5,452 nucleotides of DNA from an uncultured Marinicella sp. (GTDB taxonomy: Bacteria > Pseudomonadota > Gammaproteobacteria > Xanthomonadales > Marinicellaceae): assembly GCA_938008005.1 (NCBI GenBank), contig CALLLZ010000149.1:1-5452 (forward strand). The letters run 5' to 3'. The position numbers were made by a program, and so were the translations under genes. Positions 1 through 5,452 of the stretch are shown here, piece by piece. The notes beneath the pieces were generated by a model. It did no database searches. It was given only the letters and a program-made list of their open reading frames with translations, and was not told the DNA's origin. The stretch's first letter is position 1, and every line of letters begins with the position of its first letter.

Positions 1-18
1 TTTGACACACCTTTGGAT

Positions 19-36
19 TGTTGACTTTAGTCAACA
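19..36. repeat. Palindrome 1 of REP-like cluster
   Basis: GTTGACT-TT-AGTCAAC (20-35) is a perfect 7-bp inverted repeat, extended by one T-A pair to 19-36. Because the loop cannot be 2 nt, the real hairpin would have about 7 pairs with a 4-nt TTTA loop. It shares the 10-mer GACTTTAGTC exactly with palindrome 3. Confidence 0.7.
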
Positions 37-61
37 GGTTTTAGAATCATCAGTTATACAG

Positions 62-77
62 GTTGGCTGAAGCCAAC
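62..77. repeat. Palindrome 2 of REP-like cluster
   Basis: GTTGGCT-GA-AGCCAAC is a perfect 7-bp inverted repeat with the same geometry as palindrome 1. Relative to palindrome 1 the fifth stem pair changes from A-T to G-C on both arms, a compensatory change. The GGCTGAAGCC core resembles widespread REP palindromes associated with REP-associated tyrosine (Y1) transposases; this comparison is from memory, not a search. Confidence 0.7.
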
Positions 78-161
78 TACCTATTGAAAATAAAATCATG
101 TCTATTTTAATACCATGGAAAATTTGTCAAATAAAACATAGGGAATATTGTTTCGATGTAA

Positions 162-173
162 GGACTTTAGTCT
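162..173. repeat. Palindrome 3 of REP-like cluster, degenerate
   Basis: GACT-TT-AGTC (163-172) with a possible G-T pair outside it. The outer arms no longer match, so this looks like a decayed copy. It is identical over 10 bases to the core of palindrome 1 and differs from palindrome 4 by one inserted base. Confidence 0.55.
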
Positions 174-179
174 GCAGAA

Positions 180-210
180 CAACCTATGGACGTTTAGTCC
201 ATAGTCGTTG
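180..210. repeat. Palindrome 4 of REP-like cluster, longest hairpin
   Basis: CTATGGAC-GTTTA-GTCCATAG (184-204) is a perfect 8-bp stem with a 5-nt loop. CAAC at 180-183 can pair with GTTG at 207-210 across a 2-nt bulge (205-206), giving a bulged 12-bp hairpin. This is the most stable structure in the flank and the one nearest the operon end. The sequence after it lacks a T-tract on either strand, so it is not a typical rho-independent terminator. Confidence 0.65.
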
Positions 211-260
211 AGTTATTGAAGCTATAAATTAAATATCACTTATTGGGTTTTCTAGATATT

Positions 261-887
261 TTATAGCCAGCCTTTATGGCGAGCTACTCTGGCTGCTTCT
301 ATACTGTTGTTTGCATGCAGTTTTGAGACTGCGTTTGACAGGTAATTCCTTATCGTTCCGGGAGAAAGGTGTAAACGTTTAGCAATGGCTTCGGTACTTA
401 AACCTTGTGCGACTAACTGTAATGCTTTGCGCTCTTTTTCTGTCAACGGATCTTGATCATGCCAAGTTTCCATAACCAGTTCAGGGTCAATGACTTTACC
501 ACCTTGTTTCACGGTTCTGATAGCACGAGCCAAATCTTCGCTGGGAGCATCTTTCAGTAAATAGCCCTTTACACCTGCATCCATGGCTCTTTTAAGAAAA
601 CCAGCACGAGCAAAAGTAGTTAAAATAAGAACCTCACATTTATATTTTTTTGCTTTTATTTGTTGAGCCAGCTCAATACCTGTCATATGAGGCATTTCTA
701 TGTCAGTGATGACTATGTCAGGTTTGAGTTGTTTAATTTTATCCAAAGCAATCCGGCCATCGGCTGCTTGGCCGACCACTGAGAAATCATCTTCTAAATC
801 CAGCAGCGCAGCCAAAGCACCTAATAACATGCTCTGATCTTCTGCGATCAATATTTTAATGAAATTATTCATATTTTTGTTGTTCAT
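261..887 (-). CDS. DesR/NarL-type response regulator (REC + LuxR HTH)
   Basis: This 208-residue protein is the output half of the two-component pair formed with the kinase gene just upstream. A receiver domain spans about residues 10-128: acidic pair E16-D17, phospho-acceptor D62 in the TDIEMP motif, T90/T91 at the switch position, and K112 in the YLLKD motif. A LuxR/GerE helix-turn-helix follows at about 146-205, opening with LTEKERKALQLVAQG, with recognition helix around LSPGTIRNYLSNAVSKL and ending ARHKGWL, the ending typical of DesR-like regulators. Length and layout are normal for the family and all key residues are present. Its ATG shares one base with the kinase stop (TAATG). Only a weak GGA lies upstream, so translation probably depends on coupling to the kinase. 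A second in-frame ATG at residue 6 is an alternative start. It presumably dimerises when phosphorylated and binds a promoter, perhaps that of its own operon; the target is not visible here. Confidence 0.95.
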   Translation of the reverse strand: MNNKNMNNFIKILIAEDQSMLLGALAALLDLEDDFSVVGQAADGRIALDKIKQLKPDIVITDIEMPHMTGIELAQQIKAKKYKCEVLILTTFARAGFLKRAMDAGVKGYLLKDAPSEDLARAIRTVKQGGKVIDPELVMETWHDQDPLTEKERKALQLVAQGLSTEAIAKRLHLSPGTIRNYLSNAVSKLHANNSIEAARVARHKGWL

Positions 888-2038
888 TAAATGGTGTCCG
901 TGATTGGCAGTTTTATATAAGCTGTAAAACCTTGGTGAACTTTAAATTCTACATTCCCACCCAGTTGTTCAGCCCGCTCAGATATGCCCTTGAGTCCACT
1001 ACCAGCTTGATAAGTTTCTTCAGCATGACCATTGTCTTCGATGGTTAAACTGATGTGCTTTTCATCTGCATCAAGATTTATTTTACATTCAGTTGCTTGG
1101 CTGTGTCGCATGATATTGGTGGTAAGTTCGCGTACTATATAAGCCAAGGCAGTATTTTTCTCTGGGTTTAAGTTCAATTGGTCAATCGGGGATATGTTTT
1201 CTGCAACATTGATTTCTAATGAGTCTAGGAGAATTCGGGCTTGACTGAGTTCTGTGGTTAAGTCACGTTTTCTGTAATCACTGACAACCTCTCTGACTTG
1301 TGACAGTGATGCACGACTTATTTTTTCAATTTCCTTGATCTCTTGTATCGCTTTATTGGCATCTTGGCTGACTAATTTTTTTGCCAATTGGGATTTGATG
1401 TTTATGACTGAAAAAGTGTGGCCAATTAAATCATGTAAATCACGAGCAATTCTTTCGCGTTCAGCACTGGTAGCAATTTTTTTGATTTCCTCTTGGGATG
1501 CTTTGATTTGTTTGTTTTTATTTGTCATTTCTTGCATGATAATGTTGCTGGCTCCAATAACCAGAGCAAAAAAGCTTCCAGAGAGGTAAATATAAGGTGA
1601 AATTTGAAACAACAGTCCAGATATGATTGTTAGGATAATTAGTATAGCAAGCACTTTAAAGCCAGTAATCGGATGTTTAAACTGTGTACAAAAAGCAGCT
1701 GAATAAACGAAAAACGTTGCGGCTCCGAAAAAATCATTTATGGCCAGAATAAAACCTATCAGCCATATTCCTGCGATGTAAAAATACGCTTGCTTTTCAG
1801 CTACCCAAAATATCCTGAAATACAAAATCAAAAAAACCAAGACACAAGCTATGCTGATAACGGTTTGTTCGCTAGTGAGTGTTTGAAAGAAATAACTCAA
1901 AAAGAACATCATCAAATAACTCAACCAGACATAGGGCATATAACCTATATCTGGATCTTGAGGTAATAGCTTTTGGTGTAATTTAGAAAGCCAGCTGATG
2001 TCTTTAGTTGCTTGATGAATGTTGTTTTTATTACTCAT
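887..2038 (-). CDS. DesK-like membrane sensor histidine kinase (HisKA_3)
   Basis: This 383-residue inner-membrane kinase should phosphorylate the regulator encoded immediately downstream. Residues about 34-168 are very hydrophobic and form five or six membrane segments (roughly 36-55, 58-79, 84-103, 104-118, 125-146, 148-168) with almost no soluble sensing domain. A short linker rich in K, E and Q (about 170-190) leads to the H-box ERERIARDLHDLIGHTFS, with H202 as the likely phospho-acceptor in the HDxxGH pattern of the HisKA_3/HPK7 class. The HATPase domain shows an N-box (E304, N308 in ELTTNIMRH), a G1 box (D335-N336-G337) and a G2 box (GSGLKGISERAEQLGG, 346-361). The start overlaps the end of the amidohydrolase gene by 8 bp and has no good Shine-Dalgarno sequence, which points to translational coupling. 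DesK itself senses membrane thickness and fluidity. By analogy this kinase may sense membrane state or a membrane-active compound, but the signal cannot be read from sequence. Confidence 0.95.
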   Translation of the reverse strand: MSNKNNIHQATKDISWLSKLHQKLLPQDPDIGYMPYVWLSYLMMFFLSYFFQTLTSEQTVISIACVLVFLILYFRIFWVAEKQAYFYIAGIWLIGFILAINDFFGAATFFVYSAAFCTQFKHPITGFKVLAILIILTIISGLLFQISPYIYLSGSFFALVIGASNIIMQEMTNKNKQIKASQEEIKKIATSAERERIARDLHDLIGHTFSVINIKSQLAKKLVSQDANKAIQEIKEIEKISRASLSQVREVVSDYRKRDLTTELSQARILLDSLEINVAENISPIDQLNLNPEKNTALAYIVRELTTNIMRHSQATECKINLDADEKHISLTIEDNGHAEETYQAGSGLKGISERAEQLGGNVEFKVHQGFTAYIKLPITDTI

Positions 2039-3866
2039 GATTTATAACAACATTGTCCAGTTTGAAAGCAAAGGATGCAAGTGATGATTTTAAACGGTTG
2101 CGATCAGCCACCCACCCCATGCCAGTAACTAGGCTCCAATCAACAACGGGATGATCAGATATAAGAAAAGATATTTTGTTGCAACCTTCATTGATTTCAA
2201 AAGGTAGTTGTACCGGTTGCATGTTATTAAGGGTGAAAATCATCAGCTGATAAGTACCCGAATCACCAGATACATCAAACTCAAGGGATCTGATAGACTT
2301 TAGGTTCAGCACCTGATCCATGTTCTCAGAAAATGGCAGAAACACGCCTGACCAGGCATAAGGGAATCCAGCTTTGATTTCACCTTTTACATGCAATCCA
2401 CCACCATCACATGCTGCTGCTGTCCAGTTGACTGAAGCTGTTGAGTTCCCTTGCATCATTTGGTCTGAAGTGGGTTGAAAAATTGTTTCAAATGAGGATA
2501 TCAAAGATTCTTCGTTGAAGTCACTGAATAAACCAGACTTAGGTAATTCCACCTCTTTAGTTTTTGGTGTCTTTGGTGGTTCAACCAAGAAACCATTTTT
2601 CCAAATGCTGGTTATTTTTCGTGTATTTTTAATATCAATTCTGGGATCAGCCGATAGCATCAAAAAATCGGCTTTTGCACCTGATCCTAGTGAGCCTCGG
2701 TTACCCAGTGAAAATCGTTCAGTAGTTAGTTTGCCAGCAGCTTGTAAGACTTCTGTAGGACTCAGCCCTGCTTGACTCAACAACTCTAATTCTCCATGCA
2801 TGCTGATACCATGAGCGGTACCAGGGTTTCCAGCATCGGTACCAGCCAAAATGGTGATTCCCTGATCATACATTTTTCGTGTATTTTTAATCGCATTAGC
2901 TAATGTTAAAGGTCGCTTAGGTAAGTTAGCAAATGGTTTAAGGGTGTTTTTGCTGGCACTTGAAAGTCTTTGGCTTAAATTTTTATCTGCAGCCAATTCA
3001 AGGCTGTGTTTACTTTTCGCCATAGATGCAATAACAGATAAGGTGGGGATAATGAAGACTTGCCTTGCTTTCATGGCTTCAAGTAAATCTTCACTAATGA
3101 TTCGATCACCAAAAGTATGAACTAATCCATTGGCTCCAGCTTCGACGGCCTCTGTGGCTGATTGATGATCGGTGATATGTACAACTGCCAATTTATTGTG
3201 TTTTTGTGTGGCTGCAATCACTGCAATTAAGGTTTCTTTGGATATTGCAGTCAGTCTATAGTATTCAGGTTTGTGATGATAAACTATTTTAATGTAGTCT
3301 GAGCCTTCTTCGATTCTATCGAGTACAAATTGTTCAGCGTCTTCGGGGCCGTCTATGGTTGGGATTTTAAAACCATATTTTGTGCCATGGCCACCAGTGC
3401 TGGTAATTAAAGTTCCGGCAGAATAAAAATCAGCTTGTGAGGTTCTTTTATATAAGTCTCTTGATAACCTGGCTTGTTGACCGAAACTTAATTCTGAGAA
3501 CATATCAAGTTCTGTGGTAACTCCAAATGATAAGGCCTCTTGCAAAGCATTGCCCCATGTATGGGTATGCGCATCAATCAAGCCAGGAATAACAAAACCA
3601 TTTTTACCATCAATGATTGGTAACTGGTCTGGGTTTTTTACATTGTTAACGATTTGCCCTTCGAGAACCAACAATTCACTGTCTTCATGCCATGTGTTGC
3701 CATCAAATACTGTTACATTAGTCAGCTTAAAACTGTTGTTATTATTGGGTGTTTTTTCATCTTCTGATGTAATCTCTGAACTTGAAGAATTCTGTGGTGT
3801 GGGTAACATGAACAGAATGCCAGTAAGAATGGTGATAAAAATTAAAGTGAAAATTGTTGGTTTCAT
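2031..3866 (-). CDS. Exported or anchored amidohydrolase with C-terminal CIA30-like domain
   Basis: This 611-residue metal-dependent hydrolase resembles the imidazolonepropionase/prolidase-like branch of the amidohydrolase superfamily. Residues 4-20 form a hydrophobic N-terminal segment with no lipobox Cys, so it is a signal peptide or membrane anchor; a low-complexity S/E/N linker follows to about 45. The hydrolase spans about 47-430. Likely metal ligands are H100 and H102 (IDAHTH), K193 (YIKIVY, candidate carboxylated lysine), H230 (VVHITDH), H250 (GLVHTF) and D344 (AGTDAG). The STGGHG motif near 156-161 is also typical of this branch. Residues about 447-610 are additional and look like a CIA30-type beta-sandwich (FSDFNEESL, then DQMMQGNSTASV, ending FKLDNVVI). 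The start is supported by AAGGA 9 nt upstream. It lies 31 bp after the permease gene and overlaps the kinase gene by 8 bp. Known relatives hydrolyse dipeptides or cyclic amides; the substrate here is unknown. Hydrolase assignment is firm, CIA30 assignment moderate. Confidence 0.9.
   Translation of the reverse strand: MKPTIFTLIFITILTGILFMLPTPQNSSSSEITSEDEKTPNNNNSFKLTNVTVFDGNTWHEDSELLVLEGQIVNNVKNPDQLPIIDGKNGFVIPGLIDAHTHTWGNALQEALSFGVTTELDMFSELSFGQQARLSRDLYKRTSQADFYSAGTLITSTGGHGTKYGFKIPTIDGPEDAEQFVLDRIEEGSDYIKIVYHHKPEYYRLTAISKETLIAVIAATQKHNKLAVVHITDHQSATEAVEAGANGLVHTFGDRIISEDLLEAMKARQVFIIPTLSVIASMAKSKHSLELAADKNLSQRLSSASKNTLKPFANLPKRPLTLANAIKNTRKMYDQGITILAGTDAGNPGTAHGISMHGELELLSQAGLSPTEVLQAAGKLTTERFSLGNRGSLGSGAKADFLMLSADPRIDIKNTRKITSIWKNGFLVEPPKTPKTKEVELPKSGLFSDFNEESLISSFETIFQPTSDQMMQGNSTASVNWTAAACDGGGLHVKGEIKAGFPYAWSGVFLPFSENMDQVLNLKSIRSLEFDVSGDSGTYQLMIFTLNNMQPVQLPFEINEGCNKISFLISDHPVVDWSLVTGMGWVADRNRLKSSLASFAFKLDNVVINHE
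2614..2633. repeat. 20-bp direct repeat inside the amidohydrolase gene, copy A
   Basis: Positions 2614-2633 are identical to 2872-2891. The copies are offset by 258 bp (86 codons), so both are read in the same frame and encode the peptide IKNTRK (residues 412-417 here, 326-331 in the other copy). They sit in different structural parts of the protein: this one lies in the C-terminal strand region of the hydrolase. Confidence 0.75.
2872..2891. repeat. 20-bp direct repeat inside the amidohydrolase gene, copy B
   Basis: This is the second copy of the 20-bp identical stretch found at 2614-2633. It encodes residues 326-331 (IKNTRK), upstream of the metal-ligand D344 motif in the barrel domain. The match may be a small duplication or chance in AT-rich lysine/asparagine codons. 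Confidence 0.75.
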
Positions 3867-3875
3867 ATGAAATTA

Positions 3876-3880
3876 TCCTT
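3876..3880 (-). promoter_or_regulatory. Ribosome binding site of the amidohydrolase gene
   Basis: AAGGA on the minus strand, 9 nt before the ATG at 3866, in the 31-bp gap after the permease stop. It supports the chosen start and shows that this gene can be translated independently, unlike the two overlapping genes that follow it. Confidence 0.75.
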
Positions 3881-3897
3881 GATCAGTATCAATTAAT

Positions 3898-4683
3898 TTA
3901 TTTGGCATCAGAGATGCGCTTGAATGCCCGTATGGCTAAGAATAAAAACAATAAAGTCATACCTGCTAATACCAAAACATGAATAAGCCATGGGTGGCCT
4001 AGGTCGTTGTCTTGAATTTTTAATACCAACTGAGCCAAATGAAATGGTGGTAAAGCCCAAGCTCCGTTTTGTAATACCACAGGAAACAATTGAACTGGTA
4101 TCCATAACCCTGAGAGGAATGCCATAGGTAAGTAAATGAGGTTAACGACAGCTGGGGCAGATTGGCCGGTTAAAGCCAATCCCATCCACAGGCCCAAGGC
4201 ACAGAAGGGCAAAGTACCGATGATCATTACCAATAGTGTGGCTGCCCATTGGCCGGTCGTTAACTGTACGCCACCAAATACACCACCCACGATAAATAAA
4301 CTGAGTACAATAATTAGAGCGAATTGCATGGCGGTGAAAATTCTGGCGAAGAAATAAGCTGATATTGGCATGGGGCTGCATTGTTTCAAAGCCAGCCAGC
4401 CCTGATCTTTCTCTATCGCAACACCGACACCAAATCCAAACAGGGCAGGGCCCATGATACCAAAGACACCATAAGTGGCCAGTAAATAAGTGGGCATTTG
4501 ACCGCCCATGCCATTGCGGTTGAATATCAACCCAAAAAACACATAAAACATCAAAGGGAATATCAAACTGGGTATGGTGAATGCTGGCATTCGGAAAGCT
4601 TTGAGAAACTCAGTCTTTGCTTCTAAAACATAAATATTTAGTTTTTGTTGCCATGATTTATTCTGTGAGTTGACTTGGTTCAT
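3898..4683 (-). CDS. ABC-2 type transporter permease
   Basis: This 261-residue integral membrane protein should form the channel of an ABC transporter with the ATPase encoded just upstream. After a polar, charged N-terminus (1-30) about six hydrophobic segments follow, near residues 36-56, 66-90, 112-135, 145-170, 175-197 and 232-253. This is the standard ABC-2 layout and length. The cytoplasmic loop EKDQGWLALKQCSPMPISAYFFAR (start near 91) matches the conserved amphipathic E...G.L...... P.P stretch that contacts the ATPase in this family. The region FLSGLWIPVQLFP (189-201) is the usual motif between the fifth and last segments. The gene starts in an ATGA overlap with the ATPase stop and has a strong AGGAGA ribosome binding site 7 nt upstream, so the start is secure. 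Family members export drugs, lipids, polysaccharide or antibiotics, or act in membrane stress resistance; nothing in the sequence fixes the cargo. Confidence 0.93.
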   Translation of the reverse strand: MNQVNSQNKSWQQKLNIYVLEAKTEFLKAFRMPAFTIPSLIFPLMFYVFFGLIFNRNGMGGQMPTYLLATYGVFGIMGPALFGFGVGVAIEKDQGWLALKQCSPMPISAYFFARIFTAMQFALIIVLSLFIVGGVFGGVQLTTGQWAATLLVMIIGTLPFCALGLWMGLALTGQSAPAVVNLIYLPMAFLSGLWIPVQLFPVVLQNGAWALPPFHLAQLVLKIQDNDLGHPWLIHVLVLAGMTLLFLFLAIRAFKRISDAK

Positions 4684-5452
4684 GCTGTTTTCTCCTGGTT
4701 GATTTGGTCTCGCAAATTGAGGAAGGCATCTTCGAGAGACACTTGTGATACGGTGAGGTCTCTGACGTCATCACATTGATTCAGCAATGCCTTGAGGGTT
4801 ACTTCTGTATGTTCAGACAGCAGCTCATGATAATCACCTTTGGCTTGATATGAATCGACAGCAGATAACTGTGACAATTGATCTGCAGACCAATTGCTTC
4901 TGAATCGAATCAATTTACCACCCAATTGTTTTTTGATGTGTTCGGGTGATCCTTCTGTCGAGATTTTTCCATGGGATAACAGAATGATGCGGTCAGCCAA
5001 CACATCGGCTTCTTCTAAGTAATGTGTGGTGAGTAATACTGTGGTACCTTGCGCACTTAAATCTCGTATACAAGCCCAAAGCTGCCTTCTTGCGTCCACA
5101 TCCAGCCCTACAGTGGGTTCATCTAAAAACACCACATCTGGTTGGCCACAGATCGCCAGTGCAAAAAACACCCTTTGTTTTTGACCTCCAGATAATTGAT
5201 CAAATTTTTTGTCTTTTAGGTCAGCGAGTTGCGCCTTTTCAAGTACGTCCTCTAACTGTAAAGGATTGTCGTAATAACTGCTGAATAAAGCAATGTGCTC
5301 ATGAACTTTCAACGTGCCAGGCATTTCAGCTGACTGTAATATCGTGCCGATTCTTTTTCTGGCAAGAATATTTCCTGGTTGTTGATTGAGCACCGATAGC
5401 TTGCCACTGTCAGCTTGCATTCGCCCCAATAGTAAATTAATCAGGGTGGTTT
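4680..5452 (-). CDS. ABC transporter ATP-binding protein, 5' end cut by window
   Basis: This is the nucleotide-binding subunit that powers the adjacent permease. 256 codons are visible. The reading frame is open to the window edge and its first residues, TTLINLLLGRM, are the second half of a Walker A motif (GKTTLINLLLG), so roughly 35-45 N-terminal residues lie outside. Counting from the first visible T: Q-loop Q39 (TILQSAEMPG), ABC signature LSGGQKQR at 86-93, Walker B VVFLDEP at 106-112, D-loop GLD at 115-117, and H-loop H143 (LTTHYLEEAD). The C-terminal part, about 165-250, carries the SLEDAFLNL motif typical of DrrA/CcmA-like subunits of ABC-2 exporters. A TTG codon at 5429 should not be taken as the start because it sits inside Walker A. 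The stop overlaps the permease ATG by 4 bp (ATGA). All visible catalytic motifs are intact, so the protein is expected to be active. Confidence 0.95.
   Translation of the reverse strand, partial: TTLINLLLGRMQADSGKLSVLNQQPGNILARKRIGTILQSAEMPGTLKVHEHIALFSSYYDNPLQLEDVLEKAQLADLKDKKFDQLSGGQKQRVFFALAICGQPDVVFLDEPTVGLDVDARRQLWACIRDLSAQGTTVLLTTHYLEEADVLADRIILLSHGKISTEGSPEHIKKQLGGKLIRFRSNWSADQLSQLSAVDSYQAKGDYHELLSEHTEVTLKALLNQCDDVRDLTVSQVSLEDAFLNLRDQINQEKTA
4691..4696 (-). promoter_or_regulatory. Ribosome binding site of the permease gene
   Basis: AGGAGA on the minus strand, 7 nt before the permease ATG at 4683. It is embedded in the last codons of the ATPase gene, fits a strong Shine-Dalgarno site, and fixes the permease start in the ATGA overlap. 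Confidence 0.8.

Larger units (their letters stand above)
1..260. other. Noncoding flank downstream of the operon with a REP-like palindrome cluster
   Basis: This AT-rich stretch follows the response-regulator stop and runs to the window edge. It holds no convincing gene on either strand. Its main content is four short related palindromes, listed separately at 19-36, 62-77, 162-173 and 180-210, built on a GACT..AGTC or GGCT..AGCC core. None is followed by a run of T in either direction, so no canonical intrinsic terminator for the operon is visible. The repeats could still form the 3' end of the transcript or protect it from exonucleases, as REP elements do elsewhere; that role is inference. 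Confidence 0.7.

Noticed and set aside
2..30. TTGACA at 2-7 as a possible plus-strand -35 box
   Set aside because: No acceptable -10 box at 16-18 bp spacing (the candidate is CTTTAG) and no plus-strand gene follows; palindrome 1 occupies the place.
184..204. Palindrome 4 as an intrinsic terminator of the operon
   Set aside because: The stem is good but neither strand has a T-run directly after it; read from the operon the next bases are GTTGTTCTGC. It may still stabilise an RNA 3' end.
98..211. Plus-strand 37-codon ORF starting ATG at 98 in the noncoding flank
   Set aside because: No Shine-Dalgarno site, composition unlike a protein (basic, Cys-rich), and its second half runs straight through palindromes 3 and 4, so it is best read as repeat sequence.
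265..294. AGCCAG/CTGGCT inverted repeat over the end of the regulator gene
   Set aside because: A 6-bp stem with an 18-nt loop lying mainly within codons, followed on the minus strand by an A-rich rather than U-rich stretch; not a terminator.
1335..1589. 84-codon plus-strand ORF antisense to the kinase
   Set aside because: It mirrors the H-box and linker region of a clear kinase gene and shows no family resemblance of its own.
3514..3870. 118-codon plus-strand ORF antisense to the 5' part of the hydrolase
   Set aside because: It is explained by the open complement of conserved hydrolase codons and ends exactly over the hydrolase start; no motifs seen.
4142..4381. 79-codon minus-strand ORF in another frame of the permease
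   Set aside because: It lies wholly inside the permease gene, whose membrane layout and loop motif are clear; no ribosome site or recognisable domain.
4680..5429. Complete 249-residue ATPase starting at the TTG at 5429
   Set aside because: That codon falls within Walker A (TTLINLLLG); the frame continues to the window edge, so the gene is partial and begins outside.

Overview
The window holds five closely packed genes, all on the minus strand, and one 260-base noncoding flank. In transcription order (right to left) they are: an ABC transporter ATPase whose 5' end is cut by the window edge, an ABC-2 type permease, an exported or membrane-anchored metal-dependent amidohydrolase with an extra C-terminal CIA30-like domain, a DesK-type membrane sensor histidine kinase, and a DesR/NarL-type response regulator. 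Neighbouring genes overlap by 4 bp, are separated by 31 bp, overlap by 8 bp, and overlap by 1 bp. This spacing strongly suggests a single operon whose promoter lies beyond the right edge.

The composition is moderately AT-rich. The protein style and the REP-like palindromes fit a Gram-negative, probably gammaproteobacterial, chromosome. This is an inference from general appearance; there is no rRNA or marker gene to fix the taxon.

Working model: the ATPase and permease form a simple two-gene ABC-2 exporter or membrane-remodelling transporter. The kinase senses a membrane or envelope signal and phosphorylates the regulator, which probably controls this operon or a linked target. The same gene logic (ATPase, ABC-2 permease, DesK-like kinase, DesR-like regulator) is known from Bacillus subtilis yvfRS-yvfTU, and related TCS/ABC-2 pairs act in linearmycin resistance (lnrJK-lnrLMN). 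What stands out here is a large envelope hydrolase placed between transporter and sensor, translationally overlapping the kinase. It could process the transported or sensed compound.

Positions 1-260, downstream of the operon, carry no convincing gene. They contain four short related palindromes built on a GACT..AGTC or GGCT..AGCC core. Two of them differ by a compensatory base-pair change, as expected of REP-like elements. No canonical intrinsic terminator with a U-tract was found after the last gene.
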